Source: Parabacteroides goldsteinii (GTDB taxonomy: Bacteria > Bacteroidota > Bacteroidia > Bacteroidales > Tannerellaceae). From it: a stretch of DNA of 64,000 nucleotides. Within the stretch, counting starts at the first letter, position 1; every line of letters begins with the position of its first letter. Below the pieces are notes generated by a model. That model was given only the letters and a program-made list of their open reading frames with translations, had not been told where the DNA came from and made no database searches. Position numbers and translations under genes: made by a program. Of the stretch, positions 10,127 through 20,879 are shown piece after piece. The stretch lies in NCBI RefSeq assembly GCF_015550595.1, contig NZ_JADNBB010000017.1, positions 88,334 to 152,333 of the forward strand, given 5' to 3'.

Positions 10127-11041
10127 TTAATCTTTTGCTGCAGCGTACTTTTTTTTCTTATCCATAATATTTATCATCTTGTGTTTGGCGGCAAACTTGG
10201 CATGATCGATAAATATATTCTGGATTTCCGGATTTTGTCCTAATCCCTGCATAAATACGGAAACCTGGTAACCTTTCCCTTCCAGTTCCTCTTTCATGTC
10301 GACTGCGATATCGTTGTTCGCATGGTCGCCGGCAACGAACATGAAAGGCATTAATAGTACTTTCTTTGTTTTGCCTGCTTCAAGTTTGGCAACCATATCA
10401 TCGAAAGAAGGATAACCTTCAACTGTTGTCACATAATAATCGTTGTAACCCTTCGAATGCAACATATAATCCATCATCGCATACTGAGCTGTCGCAGGTG
10501 TGTATGTGCCATGTCCTACAAGGACGGTTGCACCTTCTTTCGCCCCGTTCTTTGTGATGGCTATTATTACATCCTCAAAATCGTGAGGCGTATAAAGCAA
10601 CGGGTTGCCGATACGTATGTCTTTGAAATCCTTTTCCAAGGGTGCAATGTCTTTGCGAAGCGATTCCATTTCCACTCCTTCGATAATGTTGGTTGACTGG
10701 ATAAGGATATGGGTATATCCGTCGGCTTTCAGTTTTTCCAGTGCTTCCATAGGATTCAGTTTTTCGATACCGCGTGCTTTCAGGCGACGTGCGACAATGC
10801 GGGAGGTGTAAGCTTCGCGTACTTCCATGCCTTTAAAGGCTTCCTTTGCTTTCAGGTTGATCGCGTCGATAGTAAGCGCACGGGTGTTGTCATACGTGGT
10901 ACCGAAATGTACCATTAATAAGGCGGCTTTGTCACCCGGTTGCATGGAGGCCAGCATGTCGGATGCCTCGAAGTTCTCGCCATCGTGTGCCCAGCACATA
11001 GGTGCGAGCATACAAGCAATAAGTAATAGTAAATGTTTCAT
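10127..11041 (-). CDS. cbiK: Exported sirohydrochlorin cobaltochelatase CbiK
   Basis: 304 aa from the ATG at 11039-11041. An in-frame ATG at 11143 gives a longer frame, but it would bury the signal peptide. The protein begins MKHLLLLIACMLAPMCWA, a good Sec signal peptide, so the enzyme should lie outside the cytoplasm. The chelatase fold shows VHFGTTYDNTRALTI near residue 45, His177 in VGHGTYTP, Glu208 in VEGYP and His240 in VAGDHANND; these match in order and spacing the metal-binding His, Glu and His of CbiK. By family it inserts Co2+ into sirohydrochlorin, the first committed step of the anaerobic route. Periplasmic CbiK homologues are known from Desulfovibrio. As first gene behind the B12 riboswitch and next to a TonB receptor, it may instead bind metal or tetrapyrrole. 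Confidence 0.93.
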   Translation of the reverse strand: MKHLLLLIACMLAPMCWAHDGENFEASDMLASMQPGDKAALLMVHFGTTYDNTRALTIDAINLKAKEAFKGMEVREAYTSRIVARRLKARGIEKLNPMEALEKLKADGYTHILIQSTNIIEGVEMESLRKDIAPLEKDFKDIRIGNPLLYTPHDFEDVIIAITKNGAKEGATVLVGHGTYTPATAQYAMMDYMLHSKGYNDYYVTTVEGYPSFDDMVAKLEAGKTKKVLLMPFMFVAGDHANNDIAVDMKEELEGKGYQVSVFMQGLGQNPEIQNIFIDHAKFAAKHKMINIMDKKKKYAAAKD

Positions 11042-11160
11042 ATAATGTAAATTAAAAGATAGCCTACGAATACGACAAGCCCTAATACCGGTAGCCGGTA
11101 AACATTTTTTTATGAAAAGAGATTGTCCGTATGTTCTTATCATCCTCCTGACCCCGGGAA

Positions 11161-11340
11161 GATACGATATAAAAAACCTTGGCAGGTTTCCTGACTTGCC
11201 CGGAAAGCGACCTTCCCGTCCTTATGCCGGACAGTGGTGTAAGAATGCTTTCCTTCGGAATGGGCTTTACAGTAGCGGGCACTGTTCCGGATTTTCACCG
11301 GATTCCCTTTTATACGATAACCGGAAGTTACCGTATCACC
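11161..11340 (-). promoter_or_regulatory. Cobalamin (B12) riboswitch
   Basis: Read on the minus strand, the segment holds the core AAGGGAATCCGGTGAAAA, then the turn TCCGGAACAGTGCCCGC and the B12 box AGTCAGGAAACCTGCC (11181-11196). A possible P1 stem pairs GATACG at about 11332-11337 with CGTATC at 11161-11166. It ends about 120 bp upstream of the cbiK start. By family it binds adenosyl- or methylcobalamin and lowers expression of the genes behind it, here probably the whole operon down to cbiJ-cbiD. Confidence 0.93.
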
Positions 11341-11500
11341 AAAGCGGTGACAAAGATAGAAATTTATTTAAAATAAGAGGGATTTTATACTATCTTAATT
11401 GATTCTGTCGGAACAACTGCCTTACGGCTTCTGTTTCATTACCACAAGTAAAAACCGGACATAAAATGTCTATTTAGTATTAACGCCAAACAGTTTATAT

Positions 11501-13201
11501 ATGGAGTGGTTTGCAGATTTACTCAAACACTATCCGGAACTGGCCATTTTCCTGACGCTGGCTTTCGGCTTCTGGATCGGTAAGTTCAAGATAGGAAAAT
11601 TTTCGTTGGGAACCGTCACCAGTGTCTTGCTGGTCGGAGTAATAATCGGACAGTTACATATTGATATCGGAGCACCTATCAAGTCGGTATTTTTTCTTTT
11701 ATTTCTTTTTGCCGTGGGCTACAGTGTAGGCCCGCAGTTCTTTCGCGGACTGAAGAAAGAGGGACTTCCTCAGGTCCTTTTTGCCGTACTGATGTGTCTG
11801 TTCTGTCTGTTTGTCCCTTTCCTATTGGCAAAGTTGATGGGATACAATGCAGGTGAAGCTGCCGGGCTATTGGCCGGTTCGCAGACGATCTCTGCTGTAT
11901 TGGGCGTAGCAGAAGATACGATCAACCAGGGAGGACTGAGCGCCGCCGACAAGGCTTCGATGATAAACGTGATGCCTGTGGCTTATGCCGTTTCTTATAT
12001 TTTCGGTACGGCCGGCTCTGCTTGGATCATGAGTGATGTCGCTCCCCGTTTCCTCGGAGGACTGGCTTCCGTAAAGAAAGCCTGTAAAGAATTAGAGTCG
12101 AAGATGGGAACTGACGACGAGAGCGAACAACCCGGTTTTATGCCTGCTGCCCGTCCGATTACTTTTCGTGCCTATAAGATAAATAACGATTGGTTCGGAG
12201 CCGGCAAGACGGTGCAGGAACTGGAAGATTATCTGGAAGGGCAGGGACGGCGTTTGTTCGTCGAACGTGTCCGTATCAACGGTATTGTATATGAGGTGAA
12301 GCCTGATCTGATGCTTATGAAAGGAAACGAGGTCGTATTGAGCGGTCGTCGTGAGTTTGTGATCGGGGAAGAAGACTGGATCGGAGACGAGGTGAACGAT
12401 ATCGAATTACTGGATTTCCCGGCAGAGACATTGCCGGTCCTGATATCACGCAAGAAATTCGTTGGGATGACCGTAGCCCGGCTCCGTAAGGAAAAGGTGA
12501 TGCATGGTGTCAGTATCAAAAGTATCAAACGTGCAGGTATCAGTATACCGGTATTGGCAGCGACTAAGATCGATCCGGGTGATATGCTCGAGTTAGTCGG
12601 CACCAAGATGGAGGTGAATGAAGCGGCTGCCACATTGGGCTATGCAGATCGTCCGACGAACCAGACGGATATGGTCTTTGTCGGATTGGGTATCTTTATC
12701 GGTGGCGTGATCGGTTCGCTGGCATTGCATTTCGGAGATATTCCGGTCAGCTTGAGTACAAGCGGTGGAGCACTGATTGCCGGACTGGTGTTCGGGTGGC
12801 TTCGTTCCAAACATCCTACTTTCGGCCGTATCCCGGAACCATCGCTCTGGGTATTGAATAATGTCGGACTGAATATGTTTATCGCTGTTGTCGGCATTAC
12901 GGCCGGGCCGAGTTTTGTGACCGGCTTTAAGGAAGTAGGCGTGAGCCTGTTTGTGATCGGTGCACTGGCAACGACCATCCCGCTGATAGCAGGTGTCCTG
13001 ATGGGACGTTACCTCTTTAAGTTCCACCCGGCTATCACATTGGGTTGTACTTCCGGTGCACGAACGACAACCGCCGCCCTCGGTGCCGTGGAAGATGCAG
13101 TGGAGAGCCAGACACCGGCCCTAGGTTATACTGTTACATACGCTGTCGGCAATACTCTGTTGATTATCTGGGGAGTCGTGATTGTCTTATTGATGAATTG
13201 A
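11501..13201 (+). CDS. aspT: Aspartate:alanine antiporter AspT
   Basis: 566 aa, the usual length for AspT. There is an N-terminal membrane block of about five helices (residues 10-190), a soluble middle of about 180 residues with two TrkA_C/RCK_C-like folds (around residues 215-375), and a second membrane block to the end with the conserved [16 protein letters not shown] stretch. By family it exchanges external aspartate for internal alanine, an electrogenic exchange. The gene is followed 36 bp later by aspD, which makes the alanine and consumes a proton. A small start alternative was not seen; no clear Bacteroidetes promoter box was found in the 300 bp upstream. Confidence 0.95.
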   Translation: MEWFADLLKHYPELAIFLTLAFGFWIGKFKIGKFSLGTVTSVLLVGVIIGQLHIDIGAPIKSVFFLLFLFAVGYSVGPQFFRGLKKEGLPQVLFAVLMCLFCLFVPFLLAKLMGYNAGEAAGLLAGSQTISAVLGVAEDTINQGGLSAADKASMINVMPVAYAVSYIFGTAGSAWIMSDVAPRFLGGLASVKKACKELESKMGTDDESEQPGFMPAARPITFRAYKINNDWFGAGKTVQELEDYLEGQGRRLFVERVRINGIVYEVKPDLMLMKGNEVVLSGRREFVIGEEDWIGDEVNDIELLDFPAETLPVLISRKKFVGMTVARLRKEKVMHGVSIKSIKRAGISIPVLAATKIDPGDMLELVGTKMEVNEAAATLGYADRPTNQTDMVFVGLGIFIGGVIGSLALHFGDIPVSLSTSGGALIAGLVFGWLRSKHPTFGRIPEPSLWVLNNVGLNMFIAVVGITAGPSFVTGFKEVGVSLFVIGALATTIPLIAGVLMGRYLFKFHPAITLGCTSGARTTTAALGAVEDAVESQTPALGYTVTYAVGNTLLIIWGVVIVLLMN

Positions 13202-13237
13202 CAATTTGAAATTTATAAATCATATAATAATGTATAT

Positions 13238-14893
13238 ATGGAAGAAAGAGTAATTACCCGTGAATACGAAAAGAAGATGTCGGAGATCAGCCCCTTCGAA
13301 TTGAAGAACATCCTGATCGATCTCGCTGACGAGAGTGCCTGTAAAAGCACTCATATCATGTTGAATGCCGGACGAGGTAACCCGAATTGGATCGCAACGA
13401 CACCTCGTGAAGCCTTCTTTCTGCTTGGCCAGTTCGGAATGGAAGAATGCCGTCGCGGAACCAAGTTGGAAGACGGTATGGTCGGTTTGGCCGGTGTGCC
13501 GGAGAAAAAGCGCATTGCTGTCCGTTTCAAGGAATTTCTGGATAAACATGAAGAAACACCCGGTTCCCGCCTGTTAAGAGATACTTACGAATATATGGTC
13601 CGTGAAAAGGGTGTCGATGAAAACGACCTCGTACATGAATGGACCGAAGGGGTGATTGGTGATCAATACCCGGTCCCGGACCGTATCCTGAAATATACGG
13701 AAGTGTTGGTAGAAGACTATCTGAAGCTGGCACTTTGCAATAACCATCCGCCCAAAGGTAAGTTCGACCTTTTTGCAACAGAAGGCGGGACAGCCGCCAT
13801 GTGTTATATCTTCGACTCCCTGCAACAGAACTTCCTGTTGAATAAAGGCGATAAGATCGTCCTGTTTGCTCCGGTCTTTACTCCCTATATCGAAATACCC
13901 GAACAGGCGCGTTACTTGTTCGATGTGATCGAGATCCACGCTTTAAAAATGACTGGCGACGGATATCATACCTGGCAATATCAGGAAAAAGACCTTGATG
14001 TACTGAAAGATCCTTCGGTCAAGGCCGCCTTTATCGTTAACCCGAGCAACCCGCCATCTTATGCATTGACAGAAGGCCTGACAGAACGTATCGTCGATAT
14101 CGTCACCAATTTTAATCCGAACCTGATGATTATAACCGATGATGTGTATGCTACTTTTGTCCCGGGCTTCCGCTCTTTAATGTCGGTATTGCCGGATAAC
14201 ACGTTATGTGTATACTCTTTCTCCAAATATTTTGGAGCGACCGGTTGGCGCCTGGCAGTGGTGGCTTTGCACGAAGACAATATCTATGACCGGATGATTG
14301 CCGATCTGCCGGACGATAAAAAAGCGGCATTGAATAAACGTTACGACAGTATCATGATCGATCCGTCAACAATGAAATTTATCGACCGAATGGTTGCCGA
14401 CAGCCGCCAGGTCGCATTGAATCATACGGCCGGTCTTTCCCTGCCACAGCAGACTCAGATGGCTTTGTTTTCCGCTTTCTCCCTGTTGGATGCGGAAAAT
14501 TTCTATCAGTCGAGAATGATCGAGATCATACACGAACGCCTGCATACACTTTGGGAAAGCACAGGTTTTACCTTGTTGGACGACCCGCTTCGTGCCGGCT
14601 ATTACAGTGAAATAGATATGGAAGTCTGGGCAAAGAAATTTTACGGAGACGAGTTTGTGGAATATCTGAAAGCCAATTATGAACCTGTCGATGTGGTGTT
14701 CCGCCTGGCACAGGAAACGGCTCTGGTTCTACTGAATGGCGGTGGCTTCGATGCCCCCGAATGGTCTGTTCGTGCTTCCCTGGCTAATCTGAAAACAGAA
14801 GATTATGTCAGGATCGGAGAGGGGATAGCCTCTATTCTTCATAGCTATGCCGAAAAATGGAAGGAGTCGGAAGGAAATAAAATCAATCATTAA
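13238..14893 (+). CDS. aspD: Aspartate 4-decarboxylase (bifunctional aspartate aminotransferase)
   Basis: 551 aa, a fold-type I PLP enzyme of the large AspD type. The PLP-lysine region is VYSFSKYFGATGWRLAVVAL, preceded by IVNPSNPPSYAL and IITDDVYATF. By family it converts L-aspartate to L-alanine and CO2 and also has transaminase activity. Together with AspT it forms a decarboxylative cycle: aspartate in, alanine out, one cytoplasmic proton used. The two genes form an operon ending in the hairpin at 14923-14975. Confidence 0.95.
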   Translation: MEERVITREYEKKMSEISPFELKNILIDLADESACKSTHIMLNAGRGNPNWIATTPREAFFLLGQFGMEECRRGTKLEDGMVGLAGVPEKKRIAVRFKEFLDKHEETPGSRLLRDTYEYMVREKGVDENDLVHEWTEGVIGDQYPVPDRILKYTEVLVEDYLKLALCNNHPPKGKFDLFATEGGTAAMCYIFDSLQQNFLLNKGDKIVLFAPVFTPYIEIPEQARYLFDVIEIHALKMTGDGYHTWQYQEKDLDVLKDPSVKAAFIVNPSNPPSYALTEGLTERIVDIVTNFNPNLMIITDDVYATFVPGFRSLMSVLPDNTLCVYSFSKYFGATGWRLAVVALHEDNIYDRMIADLPDDKKAALNKRYDSIMIDPSTMKFIDRMVADSRQVALNHTAGLSLPQQTQMALFSAFSLLDAENFYQSRMIEIIHERLHTLWESTGFTLLDDPLRAGYYSEIDMEVWAKKFYGDEFVEYLKANYEPVDVVFRLAQETALVLLNGGGFDAPEWSVRASLANLKTEDYVRIGEGIASILHSYAEKWKESEGNKINH

Positions 14894-14922
14894 ATAAACA
14901 GCGATTATTGCTGAACAAAATG

Positions 14923-14975
14923 AGTTCGCCTTGCGTTCTATTAATAAATGTAGAATGTAAGGCGAACTTTCTTTA
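14923..14975 (+). terminator. Terminator after aspT-aspD
   Basis: 18-bp arms (14923-14940 and 14951-14968; core AGTTCGCCTT with AAGGCGAACT) with two G-U type mismatches, a 10-nt loop and a T-rich tail (TTTCTTTAT). It ends the asp operon. Confidence 0.8.
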
Positions 14976-15030
14976 TATAATAGAGACTGACTTTTATAAT
15001 AGATACTCTCTATTGAACCATAGAAATTAT

Positions 15031-15064
15031 TGAATGAAACGTATTCTGATATAATATATATTTG
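15031..15064 (+). promoter_or_regulatory. Bacteroidetes-type promoter of the acn-icd-gltA operon
   Basis: The -7 box TATATTTG (15057-15064) matches TAnnTTTG. A TTG that could serve as the -33 box lies at 15032-15034, 22 nt upstream, slightly longer than usual. It would leave a leader of about 120 nt before the acn ATG at 15188. Confidence 0.55.
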
Positions 15065-15187
15065 TTAAGAATTAAATCAGACAGGTAAAAGTTTTATGAT
15101 GTCTTATATATTACATTCCATCCGATGACAAGTCGGTATATTGCGTGAAAAACATTCTGATAAACAAACAACTAATAAGATTACGAT

Positions 15188-17434
15188 ATGGTGTACGACA
15201 TTGAAATGCTGAGAAGCTTCTATTCAAGTTTTCCGAAACGGGTGGATATAGCCCGTGAAAAGATTGGCCGCCCGATGACATTGGCTGAAAAAATCTTATA
15301 TGCTCATTTATATGATGAAGATGCACTGCGCCTGTTCAGACGTGGCGACGATTATGTGAATTTCCGTCCCGACCGTGTGGCGATGCAGGATGCAACAGCC
15401 CAGATGGCTTTACTGCAATTTATGAATGCAGGGAAAGATAAATCGGCTGTTCCGGCAACCGTCCACTGCGATCACCTGATCCAGGCGAATATCGGAGCGA
15501 AAGCGGATATTGAAACGGCTACCAAAGGAAACAGCGAAGTATATGATTTCCTCAAATCCGTATCCGATAAGTTCGGTATCGGTTTTTGGAAACCGGGAGC
15601 CGGAATTATCCACCAGGTGGTATTGGAAAACTATGCTTTCCCCGGTGGAATGATGGTCGGTACCGACTCTCACACGCCGAATGCCGGTGGCCTCGGAATG
15701 GTGGCTATCGGAGTTGGAGGTGCCGATGCTGTCGACGTAATGACCGGAATGGAATGGGAATTGAAGATGCCGAAATTGATCGGTGTCAAATTGACCGGAC
15801 GCTTGAGCGGCTGGGCTTCTCCTAAGGATGTGATCTTGAAGTTGGCCGGTATCCTGACCGTAAAAGGAGGGACAAATGCCATCATAGAATATTTCGGTGA
15901 CGGTGCTTCTTCTATCTCTGCAACCGGGAAAGCTACTATTTGTAATATGGGTGCTGAAGTAGGAGCTACTACATCCCTGTTCCCGTACGACCTGAATATG
16001 GCGACTTACCTGCGTGCTACCGGACGTGATACGGTTGCCGCCTGGGCCGATGCTATTCAGGATTATCTGGAAGCAGATATGGAAGTGAGAGCGCAGCCGG
16101 ACGAATATTACGACCGGGTGATCGTGATCAACCTGTCTGAACTCGAACCGCATATCAACGGTCCGTTTACTCCGGATGCTGCAACGCCTATCTCTGAATT
16201 TGCAGCTAAAGTAAAAGCTAACGGTTATCCCCGTAAGATGGAAGTGGGCCTGATCGGTTCGTGTACGAACTCGTCCTATCAGGACTTGAGCCGTGCCGTT
16301 TCTATCGCCCGTCAGGCTTTTGAAGATAAGATTCCTGTTGCCGCTCCGCTGATCATCAATCCGGGATCGGAACAGATCCGCTATACTGCCGAACGCGATG
16401 GTATTATCGGTGACTTCGAGAAAGTGGGAGCCACCATCATGGCAAACGCTTGTGGACCGTGTATCGGCCAGTGGAAACGTCATACCGACGATAATACCCG
16501 TAAGAATTCTATTGTAACCTCCTTTAACCGTAATTTCGCCAAACGTGCGGATGGCAATCCGAACACACATGCCTTTGTCGCTTCACCGGAACTGACGCTG
16601 GCACTGACTATTGCCGGTGACCTTTGTTTCAATCCGTTGACCGATACGTTGAAGACGGAAGATGGTCGTGAAGTAAAACTCAAAGAACCGCAGGGAACAG
16701 ATTTTCCTCCTAAAGGATTTGATGTAAAAGATAATGGTTATCTGGCTCCGACCGGAAAGAATACGGATGTAAGGATAAATCCTGAGTCAAACCGTTTACA
16801 GGCTTTGCAGCCTTTTGCTCCGTGGGATGGCAACGATCTGTTGGACATGCCATTACTTATCAAGGCGGAAGGAAAATGTACGACAGACCATATTTCGATG
16901 GCAGGTCCTTGGCTGCGTTTTCGTGGTCATCTGGAAAATATCTCCGACAATATGCTGATGGGAGCTGTCAACGCTTTCAATGGTAAAACAAATGCCGTAT
17001 TGAACCAGCTTACTGATGAATATGAAGCTGTTTCTGCCGTTGCCAAGCAATATAAAGCAAAAGGAATCTCGTCCATCGTTGTTGCCGAAGAAAACTACGG
17101 TGAAGGTTCTTCCCGCGAACATGCTGCTATGGAGCCCCGCTTCCTGAATGTAAAGGTGATCCTTGCCAAGAGTTTTGCCCGTATTCACGAGACGAACCTG
17201 AAGAAACAGGGAATGCTTGCCCTGACGTTTGCAAATAAAGATGATTATAATAAGATTCGTGAAAACGATCATATCTCCATCATCGGTCTGAAAGACTTTG
17301 CACCCGACAAGCCATTGACTGCCGTTCTTATACATGCAGACGGTTCGCAGGAATCGTTCCCGGTAAATCATACATACAACGATTTGCAGATCAAATGGTT
17401 TAAGGCTGGGGCAGCACTGAATGTAGTACATTAA
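15188..17434 (+). CDS. acn: Aconitate hydratase (mitochondrial type)
   Basis: 748 aa. The three 4Fe-4S ligand cysteines are in [11 protein letters not shown] and in [11 protein letters not shown]. Other marks are [20 protein letters not shown] near residue 160 and the swivelling C-terminal domain with [16 protein letters not shown]. Length and motifs fit the mitochondrial-type family rather than AcnA or AcnB of Escherichia. It interconverts citrate and isocitrate. The frame is followed 34 bp later by icd and then gltA, so the operon codes the whole oxidative branch from oxaloacetate and acetyl-CoA to 2-oxoglutarate. Large antisense open frames across this gene are judged shadows. Confidence 0.97.
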   Translation: MVYDIEMLRSFYSSFPKRVDIAREKIGRPMTLAEKILYAHLYDEDALRLFRRGDDYVNFRPDRVAMQDATAQMALLQFMNAGKDKSAVPATVHCDHLIQANIGAKADIETATKGNSEVYDFLKSVSDKFGIGFWKPGAGIIHQVVLENYAFPGGMMVGTDSHTPNAGGLGMVAIGVGGADAVDVMTGMEWELKMPKLIGVKLTGRLSGWASPKDVILKLAGILTVKGGTNAIIEYFGDGASSISATGKATICNMGAEVGATTSLFPYDLNMATYLRATGRDTVAAWADAIQDYLEADMEVRAQPDEYYDRVIVINLSELEPHINGPFTPDAATPISEFAAKVKANGYPRKMEVGLIGSCTNSSYQDLSRAVSIARQAFEDKIPVAAPLIINPGSEQIRYTAERDGIIGDFEKVGATIMANACGPCIGQWKRHTDDNTRKNSIVTSFNRNFAKRADGNPNTHAFVASPELTLALTIAGDLCFNPLTDTLKTEDGREVKLKEPQGTDFPPKGFDVKDNGYLAPTGKNTDVRINPESNRLQALQPFAPWDGNDLLDMPLLIKAEGKCTTDHISMAGPWLRFRGHLENISDNMLMGAVNAFNGKTNAVLNQLTDEYEAVSAVAKQYKAKGISSIVVAEENYGEGSSREHAAMEPRFLNVKVILAKSFARIHETNLKKQGMLALTFANKDDYNKIRENDHISIIGLKDFAPDKPLTAVLIHADGSQESFPVNHTYNDLQIKWFKAGAALNVVH

Positions 17435-17468
17435 TAGGAAAGTTTAAAACAACTAATAAGCTAACAAC

Positions 17469-18728
17469 ATGCATAAAATAACAAAACAAAAAGACCATTT
17501 GATCGTTCCTGATAAGGTTGTTATTCCTTTTATCGAAGGAGATGGCGTAGGAGCTGAGATCACTCCGGTCAGCCAAAAGATAGTAAATGCAGCTATCGAA
17601 AAAGCCTATGACGGTAAACGGGCTATCGAATGGAAAGAAGTACTGGCCGGCGAGAAAGCTTTCAATAAGACCGGAAGTTGGCTTCCCGATGAAACGATGG
17701 ATGCTTTCCGCGAATATATGGTTGGGATCAAAGGTCCGTTGACCACTCCGATCGGCGGTGGTATCCGCTCGCTGAATGTCGCTTTGCGCCAGACTTTGGA
17801 TCTTTATGTCTGCCTGCGCCCTGTTCGTTGGTTCAAAGGTGTTGTTTCTCCGGTACGCGAACCGCAGAAGGTCGATATGTATATCTTCCGAGAGAATACC
17901 GAAGATATCTATGCCGGTATCGAATGGCAACAAGGAACACCCGAAGCCCATAAGTTTCTAAAGTTCCTGACGGAAGAAATGGGAGTGACTAAAGTTCGTT
18001 TCCCCGAAACCTCTTCATTCGGCGTAAAACCCGTATCTGTAGAAGGAACCGAACGCTTGGTACGTGCCGCTATCGAATTCGCCTTGACCAACAAATTGCC
18101 GAGTGTAACGCTTGTACATAAAGGCAATATTATGAAGTTCACCGAGGGTGGCTTCAAACTCTGGGGCTATGCTCTGGCAGAACGTGAGTTTGCCGACAAG
18201 ACATTCACCTGGCCGCAATACGAAAAGATCAAAAAGGAGAAAGGCGAAGCCGAGGCCGTCAAAGCCATGTTCGATGCCTCTGCTGCCGGAAAAGTCATCA
18301 TCAAGGATGTTATTGCCGATGCCTTTCTACAGAACACTTTATTGATCCCGGAAGAATATTCCGTCATCGCAACGCTCAATCTGAACGGTGATTATATCTC
18401 CGACCAGTTGGCTGCTATGGTAGGCGGTATCGGAATCGCTCCCGGCGCCAATATCAATTACGACAGCGGTTATGCCATTTTCGAAGCAACACACGGTACG
18501 GCTCCTAACATTGCCGGAAAGAATATTGTAAATCCGTCGTCCCTCTTGCTTTCATCCGTGATGATGCTTGAATATATGGGATGGAATGAAGCAGCCAACC
18601 TGATTACGGCTGCTATGGAAAAAGCTTTCTCGAAAGGAGATGCGACGAATGACCTGGCTCGTTTCATGCCGGCAGGAAAATCTCTTGGCACTAGGGAGTT
18701 TGGTGATTGTATCATATCTTTATTGTAA
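17469..18728 (+). CDS. icd: Isocitrate dehydrogenase (NADP type)
   Basis: 419 aa, prokaryotic homodimeric isocitrate dehydrogenase. Visible marks are [13 protein letters not shown] at the start, the regulatory-loop region with [70 protein letters not shown] and [19 protein letters not shown] near the end. It decarboxylates isocitrate to 2-oxoglutarate. The NADP preference is taken from the family, not from a residue I can point to. It is the second gene of the acn-icd-gltA operon; the spacers are 34 and 19 bp. Confidence 0.96.
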   Translation: MHKITKQKDHLIVPDKVVIPFIEGDGVGAEITPVSQKIVNAAIEKAYDGKRAIEWKEVLAGEKAFNKTGSWLPDETMDAFREYMVGIKGPLTTPIGGGIRSLNVALRQTLDLYVCLRPVRWFKGVVSPVREPQKVDMYIFRENTEDIYAGIEWQQGTPEAHKFLKFLTEEMGVTKVRFPETSSFGVKPVSVEGTERLVRAAIEFALTNKLPSVTLVHKGNIMKFTEGGFKLWGYALAEREFADKTFTWPQYEKIKKEKGEAEAVKAMFDASAAGKVIIKDVIADAFLQNTLLIPEEYSVIATLNLNGDYISDQLAAMVGGIGIAPGANINYDSGYAIFEATHGTAPNIAGKNIVNPSSLLLSSVMMLEYMGWNEAANLITAAMEKAFSKGDATNDLARFMPAGKSLGTREFGDCIISLL

Positions 18729-18747
18729 CCTCATAAAATAATTAGTC

Positions 18748-20094
18748 ATGAAGAAAGAATATCTTATCTATAAACTGTCGGATGCATCAAAGGATGCCTG
18801 TAAGATCGACAATGAACTTTTCCCGATGTATAATGTGAAACGCGGTCTGCGCAACGAAGACGGTAGCGGTGTTTTGGTTGGATTAACCAAGATCGGTAAC
18901 GTAGTAGGTTACGAGCGTTTGCCGGAAAACGGTGGTTTGAAAGCTATTCCCGGTAAACTGTTTTACAGAGGGTACGATGTGGAAGATTTGGCACATGCCT
19001 TGATTAAAGAGAAACGTTTCGGTTTTGAGGAAGTGGCTTATCTGTTGCTTTCCGGTAAGTTGCCCGATAAGGAAGAACTGGCCTCTTTTAAAGGTCTGAT
19101 CTGCGACAACATGCCGTTGGAGCAGAAGACCAAAATGAATATCCTCGACCTGGAAGGACAGAATATCATGAATATCCTTGCCCGTAGCGTATTGGAAATG
19201 TATACTTTCGATCCGAATCCCGACGATACCTCGCGTGACAACCTGATGCGCCAGTCCATCGAGCTGATCTCCCGTTTCCCAACCATCATCGCTTATGCAT
19301 ATAATATATTCCGTCATAGTACACACGGACGTTCTTTGCATATCCGTCATCCGCATGAAAACCTGTCGCTTGCAGAAAACTTCCTGCACATGCTGAAGAA
19401 AGACTTTACCGAACTCGATGCACGTACACTCGATTTATTGCTTGTCTTGCAGGCCGAACACGGTGGTGGTAACAACTCGACCTTTACTGTTCGTGTAACC
19501 AGTTCGACCGGAACGGATACTTATTCATCCATTGCAGCCGGTATAGGTTCGCTGAAAGGCCCGTTACACGGAGGTGCCAATATCCAGGTCGTAGATATGT
19601 TTAACCACCTGAAAGAAAATATCGGTGATTGGAAGAATGTGGATGAAATCGATACTTATTTCATGCGTATGCTGAATAAGGAGGCTTACAATAAAACGGG
19701 CCTGATCTATGGTATCGGTCATGCCGTCTATACAATATCCGACCCGCGTGCCATTGTCTTGAAGGAGCTGGCCCGTGATCTGGCAAAGGAAAAGGGACGT
19801 GAAGAAGAATTTGCCTTCCTCGAACTTTTGGAAGAGCGTGCTATCGAATGTTTCGCCAAACATAAAGGAACGAAGAAACGTGTCTCTTCAAACGTGGACT
19901 TCTATTCCGGCTTCGTTTATGAAATGATCGGCTTGCCGCAGGAAATTTATACGCCGCTGTTCGCCATGGCCCGTATCGTCGGTTGGACAGCCCACCGTAT
20001 CGAAGAGCTTCATTTCGACGGCAAACGTATTATCCGTCCGGCTTATAAGAATGTTTTGGAAGATACGACCTATGTTCCGATTGCGGAACGTTGA
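18748..20094 (+). CDS. gltA: Citrate synthase
   Basis: 448 aa, citrate synthase with the three catalytic regions: GPLHGGANIQVVDM (first His), YGIGHAVYTISDPRA (second His) and NVDFYSGFVYEMIGLP (Asp). The N-terminal 40-residue extension before LVGLTKIGNVVGYE and the AEHGGGNNSTFTVRV stretch are typical of Bacteroidetes and Clostridium-like enzymes. It condenses oxaloacetate with acetyl-CoA. In an anaerobe this branch mainly supplies 2-oxoglutarate for glutamate. The operon ends at the hairpin just after the stop. Confidence 0.96.
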   Translation: MKKEYLIYKLSDASKDACKIDNELFPMYNVKRGLRNEDGSGVLVGLTKIGNVVGYERLPENGGLKAIPGKLFYRGYDVEDLAHALIKEKRFGFEEVAYLLLSGKLPDKEELASFKGLICDNMPLEQKTKMNILDLEGQNIMNILARSVLEMYTFDPNPDDTSRDNLMRQSIELISRFPTIIAYAYNIFRHSTHGRSLHIRHPHENLSLAENFLHMLKKDFTELDARTLDLLLVLQAEHGGGNNSTFTVRVTSSTGTDTYSSIAAGIGSLKGPLHGGANIQVVDMFNHLKENIGDWKNVDEIDTYFMRMLNKEAYNKTGLIYGIGHAVYTISDPRAIVLKELARDLAKEKGREEEFAFLELLEERAIECFAKHKGTKKRVSSNVDFYSGFVYEMIGLPQEIYTPLFAMARIVGWTAHRIEELHFDGKRIIRPAYKNVLEDTTYVPIAER

Positions 20095-20100
20095 TATAAT

Positions 20101-20140
20101 AAGGGTGTGGCAAAAAAACACTTTGCCACACCCTTGCTTT
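20101..20140 (+). terminator. Terminator after gltA
   Basis: Perfect 14-bp arms AAGGGTGTGGCAAA (20101-20114) and TTTGCCACACCCTT (20122-20135) with a 7-nt loop, directly after the gltA stop, followed by CTTTCTT. The GTGTGGCAAA theme returns in the hairpin at 42013-42059. Confidence 0.85.
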
Positions 20141-20151
20141 CTTACTTTGTG

Positions 20152-20610
20152 TTATAATACGACTTTGAAACTTTCCTTGCCGATACGGATCAGATAGATA
20201 CCGGTCGGAAGTTGAACCAGGATTCTATCTCATACTTTCCGGCTACCGGATCGGTTACAGCACCTTCAACGGCCGGAAGCGTTACCGTATTGTAAATCGG
20301 AGTGGGGTTGGGTTCGGGATTTGGTTTAGGGTCAGGATCAGGAACCGGATCGGGTTTCACCTCTTTGGGGCTGAATGTGGCACTTACCGTCACATCATCT
20401 GTTACAGTATAGGGAGAACCGCTATCAAATTTTGATCCGTTTACCGTTAATTCTTCCAGATCGTATTTGTCATTAGCCGGAGTTGTGGTGATTGTCAGGA
20501 TGGTGTTGTAGGGAACCTGATCGTTGTTATTTACTTCTGTCGCGGAACTGCTTTGGGAATCTACATAGGTTACCGATAGGGTCCCGTTGTCAGGTGTGTT
20601 GAGCGTAACT
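20152..20610 (-). pseudogene. Remnant of a secreted repeat-domain protein with a type IX-like C-terminus
   Basis: A 164-codon frame ends at 20190, but only the part from about 20610 on looks like protein: YIVTLNTPDNGTLSV and then a beta-repeat domain, followed by a proline/aspartate linker (DPDPKPNPEPNPTP). The first 25 codons of the open frame are antisense to another remnant. Close to the end the frame is lost: in the next frame the DNA codes LPTGIYLIRIGKESFKVVL and a stop at 20152-20154. That tail closely matches the C-terminus of the decayed protein at the right end of the window (GLYLIRSGKDLFKVIL). So 5' end and part of the middle are gone and the C-terminus is out of frame. No signal peptide remains. 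Confidence 0.75.
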
Positions 20611-20781
20611 ATATATATGCGGTAGAGGAAGCAGAAGTAAAAGGAGTGAAGAAAGGTTTGGAGAAAGGGAAGGCCGAAGAGCAACGCCTAATCGCTTCAA
20701 ACTTAAAAAAAAACAAGGAGTGAGTGTTGAAATGATCGCTAACTGTACCGGTCTGTCGGTTGAAGAGATAGAACAATTATA
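20609..20781 (+). pseudogene. 3' remnant of an Rpn/PD-(D/E)XK nuclease family transposase gene
   Basis: Reads AVEEAEVKGVKKGLEKGKAE and then QRLIASNLKKNKE-stop. After one frameshift in an A-run at about 20705-20715 it continues GVSVEMIANCTGLSVEEIEQL-stop at 20779-20781. The KGLEKGKAEE...IA.NLK..G...E.IA..TGLS.EEI..L pattern is the C-terminal tail of the Rpn family of recombination-promoting nucleases common in Bacteroidetes. The catalytic domain is missing. It starts where the minus-strand repeat-protein remnant starts, so both genes lost their 5' ends at one junction. Confidence 0.7.
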
Positions 20782-20879
20782 ATTTGTTAATAGTTAATTG
20801 AATCAGCAAAGTTAACCAATCGGGCAACTCTGCTGATTTTTTGTTTCAAATCTTGACAGATATGAATGTAGTGTCGTTG

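Noticed and set aside
11112..11402. Small plus-strand frames across 11112-11402
   Set aside because: They run through the B12 riboswitch on the opposite strand.
15410..16570. Long open frame (386 codons) antisense to the aconitase gene
   Set aside because: Composition is typical of a shadow of a coding strand, with no domain, no start signal, and a very strong gene on the other strand.
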